A DNA stretch of 64,000 nt from Pseudomonas benzenivorans. GTDB taxonomy: Bacteria; Pseudomonadota; Gammaproteobacteria; Pseudomonadales; Pseudomonadaceae. Positions 16,892-27,749 of this stretch are shown here, one piece after another. The stretch covers positions 4,526,001-4,590,000 of the forward strand of contig NZ_CP073346.1 of NCBI RefSeq assembly GCF_024397895.1, read 5' to 3'. Position numbers and translations under genes: made by a program. The stretch's first letter is position 1; the number at the start of each line of letters is the position of its first letter. The notes under the pieces are model-generated. The model was not told where the DNA came from. It saw nothing but the letters and a program-made list of their open reading frames with translations, and made no database searches.

Positions 16892-19503
16892 TGAACGCCC
16901 AATACCGCAAACACCTGGCCGGTACTTCGCTGGACTATTTCGATACCCGCGAGGCGATCGACGCCATCGCGCCTGGCGCCTACGCCAAGCTGCCGTATAC
17001 CTCCCGCGTGCTGGCCGAGCAGTTGGTGCGGCGCTGCGATCCGGCCACGCTGACCGACTCGCTCAAGCAGCTGATCGAGCGCAAGCGCGACCTGGACTTT
17101 CCCTGGTACCCGGCCCGGGTGGTCTGCCACGATATCCTCGGCCAGACCGCACTGGTCGACCTGGCCGGTTTGCGTGACGCCATTGCCGAGCAGGGCGGGG
17201 ACCCGTCCAAGGTCAACCCGGTGGTGCCGACCCAGCTGATCGTCGACCACTCCCTGGCCGTCGAGCACGCTGGTTTCGATCCGGAGGCCTTCGAGAAGAA
17301 CCGGGCGATCGAAGACCGGCGCAACGAGGATCGCTTCCACTTCATCGAGTGGACCAAGACCGCGTTCAAGAACGTCGATGTGATTCCGGCCGGCAACGGC
17401 ATCATGCACCAGATCAACCTGGAGAAGATGAGTCCGGTGATCCAGGCGCGCGGCGGCGTGGCCTTTCCGGACACCTGTGTCGGCACCGACAGCCACACAC
17501 CCCACGTCGATGCCTTGGGCGTGATCGCCGTCGGCGTTGGCGGCCTGGAAGCGGAAACCGTGATGCTTGGCCGTGCCTCGATGATGCGCCTGCCCGACAT
17601 CGTCGGCGTCCAGCTGACCGGCAAGCGCCAGCCGGGCATCACCGCCACCGACATCGTCCTGGCCTTGACCGAGTTCCTGCGCAAGGAGCGCGTGGTGGGC
17701 GCCTGGGTCGAGTTCTTCGGTGAGGGAGCGGACAGCCTGTCCATCGGCGACCGCGCGACCATTTCCAACATGTGCCCGGAGTACGGCGCCACGGCGGCGA
17801 TGTTCTACATCGACCAGCAAACCCTCGACTACCTCAAGCTCACCGGGCGCGAGCCGGAGCAGGTGGCGCTGGTCGAGCACTACGCCAAGACCACAGGCCT
17901 GTGGGCCGATGCGCTGGTCACTGCCGAATACGAACGGGTGCTGAGCTTCGACCTGTCGACCGTGGTGCGCAACATGGCCGGCCCGTCCAACCCGCACAAG
18001 CGTCTGCCGACCTCGGCGCTGCATGAGCGCGGCATTGCCGACGACGCCAAGCTGGCGGCCGCCAGGGCCGAGGAGGCCGAAGGCCTGCTGCCCGATGGTG
18101 CGGTGATCATTGCCGCCATCACCAGCTGCACCAACACCTCCAACCCGCGCAACGTGGTGGCGGCCGGTTTGTTGGCGAAGAAGGCCAATGCCCTGGGCCT
18201 GCTGCGCAAACCCTGGGTCAAGACCTCCTTCGCGCCTGGCTCCAAGGTCGCCAAGCTGTATCTGGAGGAGGCGGGCCTGCTGAGCGAGCTGGAGCGGCTC
18301 GGCTTCGGCATCGTCGCCTACGCCTGCACCACCTGTAACGGCATGTCTGGCGCGCTGGATCCGGCGATCCAGCAGGAAATCATCGACCGCGACCTGTATG
18401 CCACGGCGGTACTCTCCGGTAACCGCAACTTCGACGGTCGTATCCATCCCTACGCCAAACAGGCGTTCCTGGCTTCGCCGCCGCTGGTGGTGGCCTACGC
18501 CATCGCCGGCACCGTGCGCTTCGATATCGAGCAGGACGTGCTGGGTCATGATCAGCACGGCAACCCGGTGACCCTCAAGGAACTGTGGCCGAGCGACGAG
18601 GAAATCGACGCCATCGTCGCCTCCAGCGTCAAGCCGGAACAGTTCCGCCAGGTCTACATCCCGATGTTCGACCTGGGCACTGTGCAGGAAGCCGAGAGCC
18701 CGCTCTACGACTGGCGTCCGATGTCCACCTACATCCGCCGCCCGCCGTACTGGGAAGGCGCGCTGGCCGGCGAACGCACGCTCAAGGGCATGCGCCCGCT
18801 GGCGGTGCTGCCGGATAACATCACCACCGATCACCTGTCGCCGTCCAACGCCATCCTGCTGGACTCGGCGGCGGGGGAGTACCTGCACAAGATGGGCCTG
18901 CCGGAGGAGGACTTCAATTCCTACGCCACCCACCGCGGCGACCACCTGACCGCCCAGCGCGCCACCTTCGCCAACCCGCAACTGGTCAATGAAATGGCCG
19001 TGGTCGACGGCCAGGTGAAGAAGGGCTCCCTGGCGCGCGTGGAGCCGGAAGGCCAGGTCATGCGCATGTGGGAAGCCATCGAGACCTACATGCAGCGCAA
19101 GCAGAACCTGATCATCGTCGCCGGGGCCGACTACGGCCAGGGCTCTTCCCGCGACTGGGCGGCCAAGGGCGTGCGTCTGGCCGGGGTCGAGGTGATCGCG
19201 GCCGAAGGCTTTGAACGCATCCACCGCACCAATCTGATCGGCATGGGCGTACTGCCGTTGGAGTTCAAGCCGGGCACCACCCGTCTGACCCTCGGCATCG
19301 ATGGCAGCGAGACCTATGACGTGGTCGGTGAGCGCAAGCCGCGTGCGGACCTGACGCTGGTCATCACTCGCCGTAACGGCGAGCGCGTCGAAGTGCCGAT
19401 GACCTGCCGTCTGGACAGCAACGAGGAGGTGCTGATCTACGAGGCCGGCGGTGTGCTGCAGCGTTTCGCCCAGGACTTCCTCGAGTCGACCGGCAGCGCC
19501 TGA
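16891..19503 (+). CDS. acnD: Fe/S-dependent 2-methylcitrate dehydratase AcnD
   Basis: This 870-residue aconitase-family protein dehydrates 2-methylcitrate to 2-methyl-trans-aconitate, which needs PrpF for onward use. The cluster ligands are seen in SCTNTSNPRNV and in CTTCNGMSG. TDSHTPHVDALG and the C-terminal swivel domain GADYGQGSSRDWAAKG are also in place. The position between prpC and prpF distinguishes AcnD from housekeeping AcnA. The frame is open upstream inside prpC, but the ATG at 16891 gives the family N-terminus and one-base coupling with prpC. Confidence 0.94.
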   Translation: MNAQYRKHLAGTSLDYFDTREAIDAIAPGAYAKLPYTSRVLAEQLVRRCDPATLTDSLKQLIERKRDLDFPWYPARVVCHDILGQTALVDLAGLRDAIAEQGGDPSKVNPVVPTQLIVDHSLAVEHAGFDPEAFEKNRAIEDRRNEDRFHFIEWTKTAFKNVDVIPAGNGIMHQINLEKMSPVIQARGGVAFPDTCVGTDSHTPHVDALGVIAVGVGGLEAETVMLGRASMMRLPDIVGVQLTGKRQPGITATDIVLALTEFLRKERVVGAWVEFFGEGADSLSIGDRATISNMCPEYGATAAMFYIDQQTLDYLKLTGREPEQVALVEHYAKTTGLWADALVTAEYERVLSFDLSTVVRNMAGPSNPHKRLPTSALHERGIADDAKLAAARAEEAEGLLPDGAVIIAAITSCTNTSNPRNVVAAGLLAKKANALGLLRKPWVKTSFAPGSKVAKLYLEEAGLLSELERLGFGIVAYACTTCNGMSGALDPAIQQEIIDRDLYATAVLSGNRNFDGRIHPYAKQAFLASPPLVVAYAIAGTVRFDIEQDVLGHDQHGNPVTLKELWPSDEEIDAIVASSVKPEQFRQVYIPMFDLGTVQEAESPLYDWRPMSTYIRRPPYWEGALAGERTLKGMRPLAVLPDNITTDHLSPSNAILLDSAAGEYLHKMGLPEEDFNSYATHRGDHLTAQRATFANPQLVNEMAVVDGQVKKGSLARVEPEGQVMRMWEAIETYMQRKQNLIIVAGADYGQGSSRDWAAKGVRLAGVEVIAAEGFERIHRTNLIGMGVLPLEFKPGTTRLTLGIDGSETYDVVGERKPRADLTLVITRRNGERVEVPMTCRLDSNEEVLIYEAGGVLQRFAQDFLESTGSA

Positions 19504-19556
19504 CCCTTCGGGTTGGACGCCCGCCGAGGGCGTCCAACCTTCTTCGGAGCTTATCC

Positions 19557-20744
19557 ATGAGTCACGTACCCCAGATCAAGATTCCCGCCACCTATATGCG
19601 TGGCGGCACCAGCAAGGGTGTGTTCTTCAAACTGGACGACCTGCCCGAGCGCTGCCAGGTGCCGGGGCCGGCACGCGACAAGCTGTTCATGCGGGTGATC
19701 GGCAGTCCCGATGCCTATGCCGCGCATATCGACGGCATGGGGGGCGCGACCTCCAGCACCAGCAAGTGCGTGATCCTGTCGAAAAGCAGTCAGCCGGATC
19801 ACGACGTCGACTACCTCTACGGCCAGGTCTCCATCGACAAGGCCTTCGTCGATTGGAGCGGCAACTGCGGCAACCTGTCGACGGCGGCGGGTGCCTTTGC
19901 CATCCATGCCGGGTTGATCGACCCGGCGCGCGTCCCGGAAAGCGGTGTATGCGTGGTGCGTATCTGGCAGGCCAATATCCGCAAGACCATCATCGCCCAT
20001 GTGCCGGTGACCCAGGGCCAGGTGCAGGAAACCGGCGACTTCGAGCTGGACGGGGTGACCTTCCCGGCTGCCGAGATCGTGCTGGAGTTCCTCGATCCGT
20101 CCGACGATGACGAGGAGGGCGGTTCGATGTTCCCCACCGGCAACCTGGTCGATGACCTTGAGGTGCCGGGCGTCGGAACATTCAAGGCCACCATGATCGC
20201 CGCCGGCATCCCCACCGTGTTCGTCAATGCCGAGGACATCGGCTACCGGGGCACCGAACTGCGTGAAGCCATCAATGGCGACCCGCAGCAGCTGGCGCGC
20301 TTCGAGCAGATCCGCGTGGCCGGCGCGCTGCGCATGGGGCTGATCAAGACGGCGCAAGAGGCGTTGAGCCGCCAGCACACACCGAAGATCGCCTTCGTCG
20401 CCCCGCCCGTAAACTACCAGGCTTCCAGCGGCAAGACCGTCCTGGCGAGCGAGGTCGACCTGCTGGTGCGCGCTTTGTCCATGGGCAAGCTGCACCACGC
20501 GATGATGGGTACCTGCGCGGTGGCTATCGGCACTGCCGCGGCGATTCCGGGCACCCTGGTCAACCTCGCCGCCGGTGGCGGTGCGCGCAGCGAGGTGCGT
20601 TTCGGGCACCCCTCAGGCACCCTGCGGGTGGGTGCCGAGGCCGTACAGGTCAACGGTGACTGGACGGTGACCAAGGCCATCATGAGCCGCAGCGCCCGGG
20701 TGCTGATGGAGGGTTGGGTGCGCGTGCCCGCGGATGCCTTCTGA
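19557..20744 (+). CDS. prpF: 2-Methylaconitate cis-trans isomerase PrpF
   Basis: It converts the AcnD product 2-methyl-trans-aconitate to the cis isomer used for hydration to methylisocitrate. The diaminopimelate epimerase-like fold shows YMRGGTSKGVFF at the N-terminus, WSGNCGNLSTAAGAFA and GHPSGTLRVGAE. The family length of about 395 residues is matched. It lies 53 bases after acnD and is followed by a strong terminator, so the gntR-prpBC-acnD-prpF unit can end here. Confidence 0.95.
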   Translation: MSHVPQIKIPATYMRGGTSKGVFFKLDDLPERCQVPGPARDKLFMRVIGSPDAYAAHIDGMGGATSSTSKCVILSKSSQPDHDVDYLYGQVSIDKAFVDWSGNCGNLSTAAGAFAIHAGLIDPARVPESGVCVVRIWQANIRKTIIAHVPVTQGQVQETGDFELDGVTFPAAEIVLEFLDPSDDDEEGGSMFPTGNLVDDLEVPGVGTFKATMIAAGIPTVFVNAEDIGYRGTELREAINGDPQQLARFEQIRVAGALRMGLIKTAQEALSRQHTPKIAFVAPPVNYQASSGKTVLASEVDLLVRALSMGKLHHAMMGTCAVAIGTAAAIPGTLVNLAAGGGARSEVRFGHPSGTLRVGAEAVQVNGDWTVTKAIMSRSARVLMEGWVRVPADAF

Positions 20745-20761
20745 GCTGGTCTAGACTCAAG

Positions 20762-20787
20762 GAAAGCCCGCGCAAGCGGGCTTTTTC
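20762..20787 (+). terminator. Intrinsic terminator between prpF and prpD
   Basis: The hairpin AGCCCGC-GCAA-GCGGGCT is followed by TTTTTCG, starting 18 bases after the prpF stop. It separates prpD from the rest of the prp genes unless readthrough occurs or prpD has its own promoter. Confidence 0.88.
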
Positions 20788-20847
20788 GTTTCTGCGGGCC
20801 TGGATGACAGACGCAGGCCCGTGAGCCGTCAGCGAATGGAGCCAGCC

Positions 20848-22332
20848 ATGAGCGTCAACGCCGCACAGAACCAGCGCCCCGATTACGACCAGGTGATAAA
20901 GGACGTCGCCGACTATGTGCTGAGCTACCGGGTCGACTCGACGCTCGCGTTGAGCACCGCGCGCCACTGCCTGATGGACAGCCTCGGCTGCGCCCTGCTG
21001 GCCTTGCGCTTTCCCGAGTGCACCAAACACCTCGGGCCCCTGGTCGAAGGCACCCAGGTGCCTCACGGGGCGCGGGTGCCGGGCACCCGTTTCGTGCTCG
21101 ATCCGGTCAAGGCGGCCTGGGATATCGGCTGCACGGTACGCTGGCTGGACTACAACGACACCTGGCTGGCGGCCGAGTGGGGTCACCCCTCCGACAACCT
21201 CGGCGCCATCCTGGCGGTGGCCGACCACCTGTCGCAGCGGCGCCAGTCCCGGGGCGAGGCGCCCCTGACCATGGGTGCGGTGCTCGAGGCCATGGTCAAG
21301 GCCCACGAGATCCAGGGAGTGTTCGCCCTGGAGAATGCCTTCAACCGGGTTGGCCTGGACCACGTGCTGCTGGTCAAGCTGGCGTCCACTGCGGTCGCCG
21401 CCAAGCTGATGGGCGCCAGCCGCGAGCAGCTGTTGTCGGCCGTTTCCCATGCCCTGGTCGATGGCCAGGCCCTGCGCACCTACCGCCACGCGCCCAATGC
21501 CGGCTCGCGCAAGTCCTGGGCGGCCGGCGATGCCAGCAGTCGCGGGGTGCGCCTGGCCGATATCGCCCTGCGCGGCGAAATGGGTATACCCGGAGTACTC
21601 AGCGCGCCGCAGTGGGGCTTCTACGACGTGCTGTTCAGCCACACCAGCCGGGACCTGGCGACCAAGCCGGCGCAGCAGCGCCGTTTCAGCTTCTCCCAGG
21701 GGTTCGCCTGCTACGTGATGGAGAACGTGCTGTTCAAGATCAGCTTCCCCGCCGAGTTCCATGCGCAGACCGCCTGCGAGGCCGCGGTGCTGCTGCATCC
21801 GCAGGTCAGGAATCGCTTGGGCGAGGTCGCCAGGATCGTCATCAACACCCATGAATCGGCGCTGCGCATCATCGCTAAGGTCGGTCCGCTGGCCAACCCG
21901 GCCGACCGCGATCACTGCCTGCAGTACATGACGGCGGTGCCGTTGATCTTCGGCACGCTGGTGGCCGAGCACTACGAGGATGGCTTCCATGCCGCCCATC
22001 CGCTGATCGACGAGCTGCGCGACAAGATGGAGGTGGTCGAGGACCCGCGCTACAGCCGCGAATACCTGGAGGCCGACAAGCGCGCCATCGCCAATGCCGT
22101 GCAGGTGTTCTTCACCGACGGCAGCTGCACCGAGAAGGTGGAGGTGGAGTACCCCATCGGCCATCGCCGCCGCCGCGCCGAGGGCATTTCGCTGCTGGAG
22201 GACAAGTTCAGGGCCAGCCTGGCGACCCGCTTCCCGGCCCAGCGCTGCGCCGAGATAGTCGCCCTGTGCCAGGACCAGGCGCGCCTCGAGGCCACGCCGG
22301 TGCAGCGTTTCATGGACCTGTGGGTGATCTGA
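20848..22332 (+). CDS. prpD: 2-Methylcitrate dehydratase PrpD
   Basis: The Fe/S-independent MmgE/PrpD-family dehydratase makes 2-methyl-cis-aconitate directly from 2-methylcitrate. Visible family blocks include [51 protein letters not shown] and GDMGIP-like [10 protein letters not shown]. The 494-residue start at 20848 has TGGAG six bases before it. A GTG at 20821 is in frame but less likely. It is functionally redundant with AcnD plus PrpF in the same cluster. A terminator lies before and after it. Confidence 0.94.
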   Translation: MSVNAAQNQRPDYDQVIKDVADYVLSYRVDSTLALSTARHCLMDSLGCALLALRFPECTKHLGPLVEGTQVPHGARVPGTRFVLDPVKAAWDIGCTVRWLDYNDTWLAAEWGHPSDNLGAILAVADHLSQRRQSRGEAPLTMGAVLEAMVKAHEIQGVFALENAFNRVGLDHVLLVKLASTAVAAKLMGASREQLLSAVSHALVDGQALRTYRHAPNAGSRKSWAAGDASSRGVRLADIALRGEMGIPGVLSAPQWGFYDVLFSHTSRDLATKPAQQRRFSFSQGFACYVMENVLFKISFPAEFHAQTACEAAVLLHPQVRNRLGEVARIVINTHESALRIIAKVGPLANPADRDHCLQYMTAVPLIFGTLVAEHYEDGFHAAHPLIDELRDKMEVVEDPRYSREYLEADKRAIANAVQVFFTDGSCTEKVEVEYPIGHRRRRAEGISLLEDKFRASLATRFPAQRCAEIVALCQDQARLEATPVQRFMDLWVI

Positions 22333-22344
22333 CTCGCGCGCCAA

Positions 22345-22377
22345 CGAAAAAGCCGGAGCGCGGGCTCCGGCTTTTCG
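22345..22377. terminator. Bidirectional terminator between prpD and ppsR
   Basis: The hairpin AAGCCGGAGC-GCG-GCTCCGGCTT is flanked by AAAA on the left and TTTTCG on the right. It serves convergent prpD and ppsR. Confidence 0.87.
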
Positions 22378-22391
22378 TGTAACGGCGACCC

Positions 22392-23210
22392 TTACTTGAG
22401 GCGGCGCTCGACGCCTTTTTCCACGAGGATCTTCGCCGAAATCTCCTCCACCGAGAAATGGGTGGAGTTGATGAAGGCGATGTTCTCGCGGCGGAACAGG
22501 TTCTCCACCTCGCGCACCTCGAATTCGCACTGGGCGAAGCTGGCGTAGCGGCTGTTGGGCTTGCGCTCGTTGCGGATGGCGGTGAGGCGGTCGGGGTCGA
22601 TGGTCAGGCCGAACAGCTTGTCCTTGTGCTTCTTTAGCGCCGCGGGCAGCTGCAGGCGTTCCATGTCGTCTTCGGTCAGCGGGTAGTTGGCGGCGCGGAT
22701 GCCGTACTGCATGGCCATGTACAGGCAGGTCGGGGTCTTGCCGCAGCGCGACACGCCGACCAGGATCAGGTCGGCCTTGTCGTAGTAATGGGTGCGTGCG
22801 CCGTCGTCGTTGTCCAGGGCGAAGTTGACCGCCTCGATGCGCTCCATGTAGTTGGAGTTGTGGCCGATGGAGTGGGACTTGCCCACCGAATAGGAGGAGT
22901 GCGAGCACAGCTCCTGTTCCAGCGGGGCGAGAAAGGTCGAGAAGATGTCGATCATGAAGCCCTCGGACTGGGCCAGCACGTCGCGAATCTCCTGGTTGAC
23001 GATGGTGTCGAAGATGATCGGTCGCACCCCGTCTTTCTCGGCAGCGCTATTGATCTGTAGTACCATGGCGCGCGCTTTTTCCACGCTGTCGATATACGGG
23101 CGCGTGAGCTTGGTGAAGCTGGTGGTATCGAACTGCGCCAACAGACTCTGACCCAGGGTTTCGGCGGTGATGCCGGTACCATCGGAGATGAAAAAAGCGG
23201 TTCGTTTCAT
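22392..23210 (-). CDS. ppsR: PEP synthase regulatory kinase/phosphorylase PpsR (DUF299)
   Basis: This bifunctional regulator inactivates PEP synthase by ADP-dependent phosphorylation and reactivates it by phosphate-dependent dephosphorylation. The protein begins [17 protein letters not shown], has the P-loop-like [17 protein letters not shown] near residue 150, and the rest matches the DUF299 family at normal length (272 residues). An ATG nine bases earlier (23219) is in frame, and AAGG sits close to it, so a three-residue longer start is possible. It is transcribed divergently from its target ppsA. Confidence 0.93.
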   Translation of the reverse strand: MKRTAFFISDGTGITAETLGQSLLAQFDTTSFTKLTRPYIDSVEKARAMVLQINSAAEKDGVRPIIFDTIVNQEIRDVLAQSEGFMIDIFSTFLAPLEQELCSHSSYSVGKSHSIGHNSNYMERIEAVNFALDNDDGARTHYYDKADLILVGVSRCGKTPTCLYMAMQYGIRAANYPLTEDDMERLQLPAALKKHKDKLFGLTIDPDRLTAIRNERKPNSRYASFAQCEFEVREVENLFRRENIAFINSTHFSVEEISAKILVEKGVERRLK

Positions 23211-23388
23211 TTGCGCCATGGGCCTTAAGCTGAGGACGAATCTTGGCTATCATAGGCCCGCTTTTGCCGGCCCGAAGTGGTCGGCATTGTTACTTATTTT
23301 CCAGGGCCAGGCCACAATCGCGCGGATTCGCTCCGCCGAACTTTCCCAGCCCCTTGAGCTTTTCCAACACCTAAGTGGAGAGATCACC

Positions 23389-25761
23389 TTGGTAGAGTAC
23401 GTAGTTTCCCTCGATAAGCTCGGCGTCCACGATGTTGAGCATGTAGGGGGCAAGAACGCCTCCCTGGGCGAGATGATCAGCAACCTCGCTGGTGCTGGCG
23501 TGTCGGTTCCCGGTGGCTTCGCCACTACCGCCCAGGCCTACCGTGACTTCCTCGAAGAAAGCGGGCTGAATGCGCAGATCCATGCCGCACTCGATGCGCT
23601 GGATGTCGACGATGTCAACGCCCTGGCCAAGACCGGCGCGCAGATTCGCCAGTGGGTGATGGATGCGCCGTTCCCCGTCGAGCTGGACAAGCAGATTCGC
23701 CAGGCCTTCGCCACCATGGCCGATGGCAACGACAACATGGCCGTTGCGGTGCGTTCCTCGGCCACCGCCGAAGACCTGCCGGACGCCTCCTTCGCCGGCC
23801 AGCAGGAAACCTTCCTGAATATCCGCGGCGTGGACAACGTGATCCGCGCGGCCAAAGAGGTGTTCGCCTCGCTGTTCAACGACCGTGCCATCGCCTACCG
23901 CGTGCACCAGGGCTTCGACCACAAGCTGGTCGCCCTGTCCGCCGGCGTGCAGCGCATGGTCCGCTCGGAAACCGGCACCGCCGGCGTGATGTTCACCCTC
24001 GACACCGAATCGGGCTTCCGCGATGTGGTGTTCATCACCGGCGCCTACGGTCTCGGTGAAACCGTGGTGCAGGGGGCGGTGAACCCCGACGAATTCTACG
24101 TCCACAAGCAGACCCTGGAAGCCGGCCGCCCGGCCATCCTGCGCCGGAATCTGGGCAGCAAGGCGATCAAGATGATCTACGGCGACGAAGCCAAGGCCGG
24201 CAAGTCGGTCAAGGTGGTCGACGTCGACCGCGCCGAGCGCGCGCGCTTCTGCCTGTCCGACGCCGAGGTCAACGAACTGGCCAAGCAGGCCATGATCATC
24301 GAGAAGCACTACGGCCGGCCGATGGACATCGAATGGGCCAAAGACGGCGACGACGGCAAGCTGTACATCGTCCAGGCCCGCCCCGAGACCGTGAAGAGCC
24401 GCTCCAGCGTCAACGTGATGGAGCGCTACCTGCTCAAGGAAACCGGCACCGTGCTGGTGGAAGGTCGTGCCATCGGCCAGAAGATCGGTGCCGGCCGCGT
24501 GCGCGTCATCCAGGACGTTTCCGAAATGGACAAAGTGCAGCCGGGCGACGTACTGGTCTCCGACATGACCGACCCGGACTGGGAGCCGGTGATGAAGCGC
24601 GCCAGCGCCATCGTCACCAACCGTGGCGGCCGTACCTGCCACGCGGCGATCATCGCCCGCGAGCTGGGTATCCCGGCCGTGGTCGGCTGCGGCAACGCGA
24701 CCCAGGTGTTGAAGGACGGCATGGGTGTGACCGTGTCCTGCGCCGAGGGTGACACCGGCTTCATCTTCGAGGGCGAGCTGGGCTTCGATATCCGCAAGAA
24801 CTCGGTCGATGCCATGCCCGAGCTGCCGTTCAAGATCATGATGAACGTCGGTAACCCGGACCGTGCCTTCGATTTCGCCCAGCTGCCCAACGAGGGCGTT
24901 GGCCTGGCGCGCCTGGAGTTCATCATCAACCGCATGATCGGCGTGCACCCCAAGGCGCTGTTGAACTTCGCCGGCCTGCCGGCGGAGATCAAGGACAGCG
25001 TGGAGAAGCGCATCGCCGGTTACGACGATCCGGTCGGCTTCTACGTCGAGAAGCTGGTGGAAGGCATCAGTACCCTGGCCGCGGCCTTCTGGCCGAAGAA
25101 GGTCATCGTGCGCCTGTCGGACTTCAAGTCCAACGAGTACGCCAACCTGATCGGCGGCAAGCTCTACGAGCCGGAAGAAGAGAACCCGATGCTCGGCTTC
25201 CGTGGCGCCTCGCGCTACATCAGCGAGTCGTTCCGCGACTGCTTCGAGCTGGAGTGCCGGGCGCTGAAGAAGGTGCGCAACGAGATGGGCCTGACCAACG
25301 TCGAGATCATGGTGCCGTTCGTGCGCACCCTCGGCGAAGCCAGCCAGGTGGTCGAGCTGCTGGCCAGCAACGGCCTGGCCCGTGGTCAGGATGGCCTGAA
25401 GGTCATCATGATGTGCGAGCTGCCGTCCAACGCCATCCTCGCCGAGGAGTTCCTCGAGTACTTCGACGGCTTCTCCATCGGCTCCAACGACCTGACCCAG
25501 CTGACCCTGGGCCTGGACCGCGACTCGGGCATCGTCGCCCACCTGTTCGATGAGCGTAACCCGGCGGTGAAGAAGCTGCTGGCCAACGCCATTGCCGCCT
25601 GCAACAAGGCCGGCAAGTACATCGGCATCTGTGGCCAGGGCCCGTCGGATCACCCGGATCTGGCCAAGTGGCTGATGGAACAGGGCATCGAGAGCGTCTC
25701 GCTGAACCCTGACTCGGTACTGGATACCTGGTTCTTCCTGGCCGAAGGCCAGCCAGCCTGA
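23389..25761 (+). CDS. ppsA: Phosphoenolpyruvate synthase PpsA
   Basis: It makes PEP from pyruvate, ATP and water for gluconeogenesis, which fits the neighbouring propionate-to-pyruvate pathway. Domains in order: an ATP-grasp nucleotide-binding domain ([20 protein letters not shown]), the swivelling phosphohistidine domain with [14 protein letters not shown] near residue 415, and the PEP/pyruvate-binding barrel ending [20 protein letters not shown] and CGQGPSDHP. The start is a TTG at 23389 with GGAGAG six bases upstream, giving 790 residues. The open frame upstream to 23167 overlaps the divergent ppsR control region and is not used. Confidence 0.95.
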   Translation: MVEYVVSLDKLGVHDVEHVGGKNASLGEMISNLAGAGVSVPGGFATTAQAYRDFLEESGLNAQIHAALDALDVDDVNALAKTGAQIRQWVMDAPFPVELDKQIRQAFATMADGNDNMAVAVRSSATAEDLPDASFAGQQETFLNIRGVDNVIRAAKEVFASLFNDRAIAYRVHQGFDHKLVALSAGVQRMVRSETGTAGVMFTLDTESGFRDVVFITGAYGLGETVVQGAVNPDEFYVHKQTLEAGRPAILRRNLGSKAIKMIYGDEAKAGKSVKVVDVDRAERARFCLSDAEVNELAKQAMIIEKHYGRPMDIEWAKDGDDGKLYIVQARPETVKSRSSVNVMERYLLKETGTVLVEGRAIGQKIGAGRVRVIQDVSEMDKVQPGDVLVSDMTDPDWEPVMKRASAIVTNRGGRTCHAAIIARELGIPAVVGCGNATQVLKDGMGVTVSCAEGDTGFIFEGELGFDIRKNSVDAMPELPFKIMMNVGNPDRAFDFAQLPNEGVGLARLEFIINRMIGVHPKALLNFAGLPAEIKDSVEKRIAGYDDPVGFYVEKLVEGISTLAAAFWPKKVIVRLSDFKSNEYANLIGGKLYEPEEENPMLGFRGASRYISESFRDCFELECRALKKVRNEMGLTNVEIMVPFVRTLGEASQVVELLASNGLARGQDGLKVIMMCELPSNAILAEEFLEYFDGFSIGSNDLTQLTLGLDRDSGIVAHLFDERNPAVKKLLANAIAACNKAGKYIGICGQGPSDHPDLAKWLMEQGIESVSLNPDSVLDTWFFLAEGQPA

Positions 25762-25781
25762 TCTGCCGTTAACCACCTTGA

Positions 25782-25809
25782 TCAAGGGCGGGTTATCCCG
25801 CCCTTTTTT
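25782..25809 (+). terminator. Intrinsic terminator after ppsA
   Basis: The hairpin GGGCGGG-TTAT-CCCGCCC is followed by six T, 25 bases after the ppsA stop. Confidence 0.88.
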
Positions 25810-25823
25810 GTGCCAGAGCGAAG

Positions 25824-26843
25824 ATGCAGAGCAGCAGTCAGCTTTTTCCCGTCGCCTTGATCAGCGCCGAAATTCGTGGCGACCTGAGCGAGGATGTCTA
25901 TCGGCTCAAGCCCGGCAACAGCCCCGATGCCAGCGTCGAACTGGCGTTGACCCGTCTCGGCCGTTTCGGTCGTGAAGGCGAGCGCGGCGTGCCGGTGGTG
26001 CTGCTGCCGGGCAGCTTTTCCAATCGGCGCTTCTGGTACTCGCCCAAGGGTGTCGGGCTCGGCCCCTACCTGGCGCGTGCCGGCTTCGACGTGTGGATCG
26101 CGGAGATGCGCGGCCATGGGCTGTCGCCGCGCAACCGCAACTATTCGCGCAACCGGGTCAGCGACTACGTGCGCTTTGACCTGCCGGCGATTGCCGACTT
26201 CATCCATGAGCAGAACCCGCAGGTGGCGCACTGGCTCGGTCACTCCCTGGGTGGCATCACCCTGGCCGGCGCCTTGGGCGGACGCTATCTGGACGAGGCG
26301 CGGGTGGCCTCGGTGTCGCTGTTCGGCAGTCAGATCAGTCGCATCTACTGGCCGCTGAAGCTGCCCCCGGTGGAGTGGGGTGGGCGCCTGTTGCTGGGGC
26401 GTTTCTCGGTGCTGTCCGGGTCGCGGCTTCGGCGCGGGCCCGAGGACGAGCCAATCGGCCTGGCCCTGGAAAGTCTGCGCTGGCATGGCCTGTTCGGCCG
26501 TTTCGGCGACGCCGAACGGGACTGGTGGGCGGGACTGCGCGAGGTGCGGGTGCCGCTGTTGGCAGTGGCGGCGGCGGGCGACAGGCAGGATCCGGCCTGG
26601 GCCTGCCGCAAGCTGCTCGAGCAGTGCGGCAGCGAGGTGCGCGAGTTCCTCTGCCTGGGCAGGGAACATGGCTTCTCCAGCGATTTCGACCATGTGCAGA
26701 TGCTGGTCAGCAAAGTGGCGCAGACGGAGGTCTGGCCGCTGGTGGAGCATTGGCTGGGGCACCGCTCGTTGCGCGGGACCGGGGTGCAAAGCGTTGTCCT
26801 AGAGCGCCGCGCGGACATACCCACGGAGCCGTCATCCGGTTAA
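25824..26843 (+). CDS. Alpha/beta hydrolase
   Basis: This 339-residue hydrolase has the nucleophile elbow GHSLGG near residue 139, an oxyanion-region motif VVLLPGSFSNRRFW near residue 55, and a late EHGFSSDFDHVQM that supplies the catalytic histidine. FDVWIAEMRGHGLSPRN is typical of the fold. No signal peptide is seen, so it is probably cytoplasmic. Substrate unknown. It lies right after the ppsA terminator and is followed by a Rieske protein gene. Confidence 0.82.
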   Translation: MQSSSQLFPVALISAEIRGDLSEDVYRLKPGNSPDASVELALTRLGRFGREGERGVPVVLLPGSFSNRRFWYSPKGVGLGPYLARAGFDVWIAEMRGHGLSPRNRNYSRNRVSDYVRFDLPAIADFIHEQNPQVAHWLGHSLGGITLAGALGGRYLDEARVASVSLFGSQISRIYWPLKLPPVEWGGRLLLGRFSVLSGSRLRRGPEDEPIGLALESLRWHGLFGRFGDAERDWWAGLREVRVPLLAVAAAGDRQDPAWACRKLLEQCGSEVREFLCLGREHGFSSDFDHVQMLVSKVAQTEVWPLVEHWLGHRSLRGTGVQSVVLERRADIPTEPSSG

Positions 26844-26895
26844 CATGTGACGCCAGATTGTTCTCTGGTCATTTCCTGCTGCCGGGAGAGGTTCG

Positions 26896-27195
26896 ATGTT
26901 CGTTGCCCTGGAGCGCCTGCTGAACCTCGAAGAGGGCTATCGCCGCACCTTCCGGGTGCAGGGGCGGGACCTGCTGCTACTGGTTGTCGAGGGCCATAGC
27001 GTGCTGCTGGAGGACAGTTGTCCCCATCGCGGTGCGTCGCTGCAGACGGCTAGCCTGGAAGGCCGACGGTTGCGCTGTGCGCGTCATGGCATCGAGTTCG
27101 ACCTGCCCAGCGGGCGTCCGCTCAATGCGGCCTGTGGCAATCTGGTGGTATTGCCGTTGAGCTATGACGGCGACCGTGTCGGCATCGACCTGTGA
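26896..27195 (+). CDS. Small Rieske [2Fe-2S] ferredoxin-like protein
   Basis: This 99-residue protein consists of a single Rieske domain. The two cluster-binding motifs are complete: C-P-H-RGAS near residue 43 and C-A-R-H-GIEFDLPSG near residue 62. With no attached catalytic domain it most resembles stand-alone Rieske electron carriers of oxygenase or reductase systems. The partner is not evident from the neighbours. GGGAGAGG lies upstream of the start at normal spacing. Confidence 0.85.
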   Translation: MFVALERLLNLEEGYRRTFRVQGRDLLLLVVEGHSVLLEDSCPHRGASLQTASLEGRRLRCARHGIEFDLPSGRPLNAACGNLVVLPLSYDGDRVGIDL

Positions 27196-27229
27196 AGCCT
27201 GACGTCCAATTGATAAAAGGAGCTTAGCC

Positions 27230-27718
27230 ATGCACTACATCACCCCCGATCTGTGTGACGCCTACCCCGAGCTGGTGCAGGTGGTCGAGCCGATGTTCAG
27301 CAACTTCGGCGGCCGCGATTCCTTCGGCGGCGAGATCGTCACGGTCAAGTGTTTCGAGGACAACTCGCGGGTCAAGGAGCTGGTCGAGCAGCCCGGCAAG
27401 GGCAAGGTGATGGTGGTCGATGGCGGTGCCTCGATGCGCTGCGCCCTGCTCGGCGACATGCTCGCCGAAAAGGCGGCGAAGAATGGCTGGGAAGGCATCC
27501 TGGTCTACGGCTGTGTGCGTGACGTCGATGTGCTGGCGCAGACCGAGATCGGTATCCAGGCGCTGGCCAGCCACCCGATGAAGAGCAACAAGCGCGGTGT
27601 CGGCGAATTCGACCTGGCGCTGACCTTCGGCGGCGTGACCTTCCGCCCCGGCGAGTACCTGTATGCCGACAACAACGGCGTCATCGTTTCGCCCAGCGCG
27701 CTGAAGATGCCCGAGTGA
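27230..27718 (+). CDS. rraA: RraA-family protein (regulator of ribonuclease E / 4-hydroxy-4-methyl-2-oxoglutarate aldolase)
   Basis: 162 residues with the family signature [31 protein letters not shown] and [15 protein letters not shown]. coli RraA inhibits RNase E, while other members are HMG aldolases; residues D and R of the aldolase site (LGDMLA, GCVRDVD) are present, so sequence alone does not decide. The ribosome site is AAGGAGC. The position next to cmaX-crfX-cmpX-sigX is typical of Pseudomonas. Confidence 0.9.
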   Translation: MHYITPDLCDAYPELVQVVEPMFSNFGGRDSFGGEIVTVKCFEDNSRVKELVEQPGKGKVMVVDGGASMRCALLGDMLAEKAAKNGWEGILVYGCVRDVDVLAQTEIGIQALASHPMKSNKRGVGEFDLALTFGGVTFRPGEYLYADNNGVIVSPSALKMPE

Positions 27719-27749
27719 GGCGTGTGGCCCGCTAGTCTGGAGTTTCAGG

